Source: Desulfovibrionaceae bacterium UBA930 (GTDB taxonomy: Bacteria > Desulfobacterota > Desulfovibrionia > Desulfovibrionales > Desulfovibrionaceae). Taken from it: DNA of 15,543 nt. The position numbers and the translations under genes were made by a program. Shown here in pieces: positions 12,824-15,543 of the stretch. Positions within the stretch are counted from its first letter, which is position 1. Each line of letters starts with the position of its first letter. The notes beneath the pieces are model-generated. The model made no database searches, was not told the DNA's origin, and worked only from the letters and a program-made list of their open reading frames with translations. The stretch spans positions 1 through 15,543 of the forward strand of contig DBDO01000053.1 in NCBI GenBank assembly GCA_002293605.1, in the 5' to 3' direction.

Positions 12824-13086
12824 CGTTAAACGACAATCTCAAAGTGAAGCTGCTATAGAAGTGCGGGCCTCTTCGGCTCGCCCCGCTCTCCCCCGAAACA
12901 GCCCGGAAAAATCAGGCCGGGATGCGCAGCTATTAGAAACATGAATACTTCTCTTACATGACAGTGCCGATATTAGCAACTATCTTGTGCCGCCGGGGCT
13001 TATTTTATCCTCATGCGGGCCTTGCGAAGGCGTATAGATATTTTCGATAGAAAAGCAGTCTGAGGAAAGGCTGATTCGTGGGCTTT

Positions 13087-13141
13087 GGGAAAGGCGGAGC
13101 GCTCTGTAGCGTTTAGAGTTACAAAGCACTCCGCCTTTCCC
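13087..13141 (-). terminator. long hairpin at the end of the prfB-GGDEF-MinD operon
   Basis: GGGAAAGGCGGAG (13087-13099) pairs perfectly with CTCCGCCTTTCCC (13129-13141), and further GC and TGTA/TACA pairs extend the stem inward. The right arm begins at the last base of the MinD-type stop codon. There is no T-run, as with the hairpin at 2896-2976, so termination may need help or the hairpin protects the 3' end. Confidence 0.65.
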
Positions 13142-13968
13142 TAAAAGTCATGGATGACTATACTATTCAGAGGGGCGGAAATTTCTTCCGTGCGCAGCAG
13201 GTTTTCGCGCAGCCTCTGCAACGAATTTGCGGCAGCCATGCAGTCCACGGCGGCAGGGGCCAGGGGGGAGACCTGCATAAGCGGCTTTTGCTTGCGCACG
13301 GCCTCGGATACGGCCTTATCGGCGCGAACCTCCCCAAGATAGGCCGGGGCAAAACCAAGAAAGCGCTTGCAGGCCGCTGCGAGGCGGTTATAGGTCTGCC
13401 TGCCTTCAGTCGAGGATTCCGCCTGATTGACCAGAATATAAAAATCCTGAACGCTGTGGCGGGAAGAGAGCACCTTCATCATGGCGTAGGAGTCGGTGAG
13501 CGAGGTCGGCTCCGGCGTGATAACCACGATGCGCAAAGCGGTCATGGCCGCAAAACCGATGGCCGTGGCGGAAATGCCCGCGCCAATGTCAAGACAGAGA
13601 AAGTCGTAGGCAGAGGCCAGGGGGTTGAGTTTTTCGCGCAGCATGCCCCTGGCCCCGGCATCCAGCTCTGCAAATTCGGCCATTCCCGAGTTGGCGGGCA
13701 GCAGGTCAAAAGGGGCGGCCCCGGGATTTCCGATGGGAACCAGCACCTCGGCAGGGTTAAGATTATTGATCAGAATGTCCTGAATATGCTGCTGCGGCGC
13801 AATGCCAAGCAGCACGTCCATATTGGCGAGGCCCATGTCGCAGTCGATCAGCAGCACCGGGTGCCCGATCTGGTGCAAGGCATAGCATATATTGAGAGCA
13901 AGGTTGCTTTTGCCGACCCCGCCCTTGCCGCTGAGGATCGAAAGGCTTATGGTTGTATTTTTGCTCAT
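13141..13968 (-). CDS. MinD/ParA-family ATPase (FlhG-like)
   Basis: A 275-residue P-loop ATPase. The deviant Walker A motif SGKGGVGKS (13-21) has the signature lysine K15; the switch region LLIDCDMGLANMD (39-51) and Walker B FLCLDIGAG follow. The form DxDxGLANxD is that of the MinD/FlhG branch rather than plasmid ParA. The C-terminus (LRTEEISAPLNSIVIHDF) does not look like the MinD amphipathic membrane helix, so a FlhG-like or orphan positioning role is more likely; no min or flagellar gene is near. Proteins of this type dimerise with ATP and localise or count cell structures. GGAG, supplied by the last codons of the upstream GGDEF gene, precedes the ATG at 13968, and the gap is 5 bases, so the two are coupled. 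Confidence 0.9.
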   Translation of the reverse strand: MSKNTTISLSILSGKGGVGKSNLALNICYALHQIGHPVLLIDCDMGLANMDVLLGIAPQQHIQDILINNLNPAEVLVPIGNPGAAPFDLLPANSGMAEFAELDAGARGMLREKLNPLASAYDFLCLDIGAGISATAIGFAAMTALRIVVITPEPTSLTDSYAMMKVLSSRHSVQDFYILVNQAESSTEGRQTYNRLAAACKRFLGFAPAYLGEVRADKAVSEAVRKQKPLMQVSPLAPAAVDCMAAANSLQRLRENLLRTEEISAPLNSIVIHDF

Positions 13969-13973
13969 TATTG

Positions 13974-14843
13974 TTACTCCAACCCCATAGAGGAAAAAAG
14001 GAACTGCTTTTCCTGAGCCTGGACCAGGGTTTCCCGATCCTTCGCAAGGCGGTCGCTGTCCGCAAGAGTGATGTTGTTTTTGCCTTTGCGCTTGGCTTGG
14101 TACAGGGCGGCATCGGCGCTTTTGAGCAGTTCAACGCCGTCTCGCCTGTCTTCATCCAAAAGGGCCAGACTGGAAACCCCGCCGGAGAATGTCATGGAAA
14201 AAACGGCGTCTTCCCAGGTGAACACTTCCTTGCTGAAGGCTTCCAGAATGCGAGTGCCGAGCAGAACGCCCGACCAGCAGGTGGTCGAGGGCAGAATAAC
14301 GGCGAACTCCTCGCCCCCGATACGGGCGGCAAGGTCGTAATGCCGGATAGAGGTCTGGAGCACCTTGCCCAGACGCTGCAATACCATATCGCCGCAACTG
14401 TGCCCGTAGGCATCGTTGATGCTTTTAAAATTGTCGAGGTCGATGTAGATGATGCTGAGGTCAGTACGGGAACGCAAGGCCCGCCTTACTTCGGACTCGA
14501 AACGGCGGTTGAAATAGCCCCGGTTGCCGACCCCGGTAAGGGGGTCGTGATCGCGCTGAAAGGCCAGAGTTTCCTGAATGGCCAAGAGCTGGGAAACAGA
14601 TTCCCCCAGCTCCTGGCACAAGGGTATGCAAAGCCAGTTCTCAAGACCGTGCGCGGAAGCGAAAGCGGCCCAGTCCCTGCTCCTGACACCCCTGATCACA
14701 CGAACAAGCGCCAGCGCTTCCGCGCCGTCAGGCGGAAGGCCCAGATCCGTACATACGATCCGGGCGACTCGTGTCAGGTCGGCCACCAGATTCTCTGAGA
14801 TGTCGTTTTCCGGCTGCCGCCCTTCTTTAGGCTCTGTTGGCAT
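13974..14843 (-). CDS. diguanylate cyclase (GGDEF protein)
   Basis: A 289-residue protein that makes c-di-GMP from two GTP. The GGDEF domain covers about residues 97-262: DPLTGVGNRGYFNRRF (100-115), DLDNFKSINDAYGH (135-148), the active-site motif GGEEF at 176-180, and the inhibitory site R167-x2-D170 exactly five residues before it, so product feedback is expected. The catalytic motif is intact, so it should be active. Residues 1-95 form a helical N-terminal part of no recognised sensor family, without signal or membrane segments, so the enzyme is cytoplasmic. The ATG at 14843 overlaps the end of prfB by 17 bases with no obvious ribosome site, so it probably depends on translation of prfB. 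The MinD-type gene follows after 5 bases. Confidence 0.93.
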   Translation of the reverse strand: MPTEPKEGRQPENDISENLVADLTRVARIVCTDLGLPPDGAEALALVRVIRGVRSRDWAAFASAHGLENWLCIPLCQELGESVSQLLAIQETLAFQRDHDPLTGVGNRGYFNRRFESEVRRALRSRTDLSIIYIDLDNFKSINDAYGHSCGDMVLQRLGKVLQTSIRHYDLAARIGGEEFAVILPSTTCWSGVLLGTRILEAFSKEVFTWEDAVFSMTFSGGVSSLALLDEDRRDGVELLKSADAALYQAKRKGKNNITLADSDRLAKDRETLVQAQEKQFLFSSMGLE

Positions 14844-15543
14844 GACGGTATAGTAGCAGATGGCGTATCAGTTTGTCGAGATTGCCGTCCAGTACGGCGT
14901 CAACATCCGTTTCTTCCGCGTTTGTCCGGTGGTCTTTTACCAGACGGTAGGGCTGCAAGGTGTAGGTTCTGATCTGGCTGCCAAAATTAATGGCGTCCTT
15001 GTCCTGGTACTGGTTCTTTTTTTCATCGGCCAGCTTTCGCAGCTCGCGCTCGTACAAGCGGGCCTTGAGTACGGACATGGCCGCATCTTTGTTGCTGTGC
15101 TGCGATTTCTCGTTCTGGCACTGCACAACAATGCCGCTTGGCAAGTGGGTAATGCGCACGGCAGAGTTGGTCTTGTTCACATGCTGGCCGCCCGAGCCTC
15201 CGGCCCGGAACACGTCAATGCGCAAATCACCTTCATCAATAGTGATAGATATTTCCTTGCCCGCGTCCGGCAGCACGTCAACCGAGGCAAAAGAGGTGTG
15301 CCGCCGACCTGAGGCGTCAAAAGGCGAAATGCGAATCAGCCGGTGAATGCCCTTTTCATCTTTTAAAAGGCCGTAGGCATTTTCCCCGGTAATGCGCAAG
15401 GTGACGCTTTTTATGCCCGCCTCGTCCCCGCTCAGGTAGTCGAGATACTCGCTTGTAAAAGCATGCCGGTCGGCCCAGCGCAGATACATGCGCAGCAACA
15501 TTTCCGCCCAGTCCTGCGCTTCGGTGCCGCCCGCGCCCGCGTG
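14827..15543 (-). CDS. prfB: peptide chain release factor 2 (partial)
   Basis: The gene enters from the right edge; the last 238 residues are visible, starting in HAGAGGTEAQDWAEMLLRMY. The class I release-factor signatures are present: the stop-codon recognition tripeptide SPF in RLIRISPFDASGRRHTSF, which marks RF2 (UAA/UGA), and the GGQ motif in RAGGSGGQHVNKTNSAVRIT, which triggers peptide release in the ribosomal A site. The C-terminus (QPYRLVKDHRTNAEETDVDAV and the end LLLYRHANRA) is complete. The usual programmed frameshift near the start of prfB lies beyond the window and cannot be checked. It is the first visible gene of an operon with the diguanylate cyclase and the MinD-type ATPase. 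Confidence 0.96.
   Translation of the reverse strand, partial: HAGAGGTEAQDWAEMLLRMYLRWADRHAFTSEYLDYLSGDEAGIKSVTLRITGENAYGLLKDEKGIHRLIRISPFDASGRRHTSFASVDVLPDAGKEISITIDEGDLRIDVFRAGGSGGQHVNKTNSAVRITHLPSGIVVQCQNEKSQHSNKDAAMSVLKARLYERELRKLADEKKNQYQDKDAINFGSQIRTYTLQPYRLVKDHRTNAEETDVDAVLDGNLDKLIRHLLLYRHANRA

Larger units (their letters stand above)
12525..13086. other. long non-coding region upstream of the ech operon
   Basis: About 560 bases without a gene I can support, between the start of echA and the hairpin after the MinD-type gene. It has three dyads (listed separately), AT-rich patches near 12720-12760 and a weak hairpin CCCGG/CCGGG near 12901-12920. It must contain the ech promoter and perhaps a long 5' leader. 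No clean -35/-10 pair at 16-18 bp and no correctly spaced sigma54 site were found. Confidence 0.6.

Noticed and set aside
12598..12858. An 86-codon plus-strand frame (GTG start) upstream of ech
   Set aside because: No ribosome site, no family resemblance, and it spans the palindromes that look like control sites.
12973..12993. Possible sigma54 (-24/-12) promoter on the minus strand, CGGCAC...TTGCTA
   Set aside because: The GG to GC distance is 12 bases, not 10, so sigma54 binding is not expected.
13150..14798. Two plus-strand open frames of 280-290 codons opposite the MinD-type and GGDEF genes
   Set aside because: Both mirror genes with intact Walker and GGEEF motifs and encode low-complexity sequence without domains.
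1..15543. CRISPR array, rRNA or intact tRNA genes
   Set aside because: No regularly spaced direct repeats and no RNA gene signatures were found on either strand by eye.

Overview
The window comes from a Gram-negative anaerobe, most likely a sulfate reducer of the Desulfovibrio type. The evidence is a complete six-gene Ech-type energy-converting [NiFe]-hydrogenase operon in the order echA-B-C-D-E-F, GC-rich coding DNA, a Tat-exported sugar-acid dehydrogenase of the gluconate dehydrogenase type, and lipobox lipoproteins. The genus is inferred from gene content only.

Layout. 1-1502 (minus): Tat-dependent small subunit and the start of the FAD (GMC) large subunit of a gluconate 2-dehydrogenase-like enzyme, running off the left edge. 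1771-2856 (plus): branched-chain aminotransferase ilvE. 2896-2976: a large hairpin separating ilvE from a convergent Pro/Ala-rich lipoprotein gene (2973-3701, minus). 3832-3968: a 137-bp non-autonomous transposon-like element with 24-bp inverted ends and near-identical 8-bp flanks. About 3985-5900: an AT-rich island, very different in base composition from its neighbours. It holds decayed sequence, a minus-strand operon of four very small genes (a two-helix membrane protein interrupted by an in-frame TAA, two CxxC zinc-ribbon-like proteins and a Gly-rich peptide), and a divergent Xre-type regulator gene. A 41-bp nested palindrome lies between the regulator and the operon. 5901-6828 (minus): an IS481-type transposase fragment behind a complete phage-type S24 repressor. 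6900-7150: a cluster of hairpins. 7177-12524 (minus): the Ech hydrogenase operon. 12525-13086: a long non-coding upstream region with palindromes. 13141-15543 (minus): prfB (partial), a diguanylate cyclase and a MinD/ParA-type ATPase, tightly packed as one operon.

How they work together. The Ech proteins form a membrane complex: EchA and EchB are the membrane (ion-translocating) arm, EchC and EchE the NiFe catalytic core, EchF the two-cluster electron wire, and EchD the NuoC-like connector. The complex exchanges electrons between ferredoxin and H+/H2 while moving ions. The sugar-acid dehydrogenase would feed periplasmic electrons to a cytochrome encoded beyond the left edge. The prfB-GGDEF-MinD cluster links translation termination, c-di-GMP signalling and a positioning-type ATPase by co-transcription only; no shared function is shown.

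The best candidate for something undescribed is the island module at 4581-5885: a regulator, an elaborate operator and four tiny proteins. Its first gene carries a clean internal stop codon, so it is either newly inactivated or read through.
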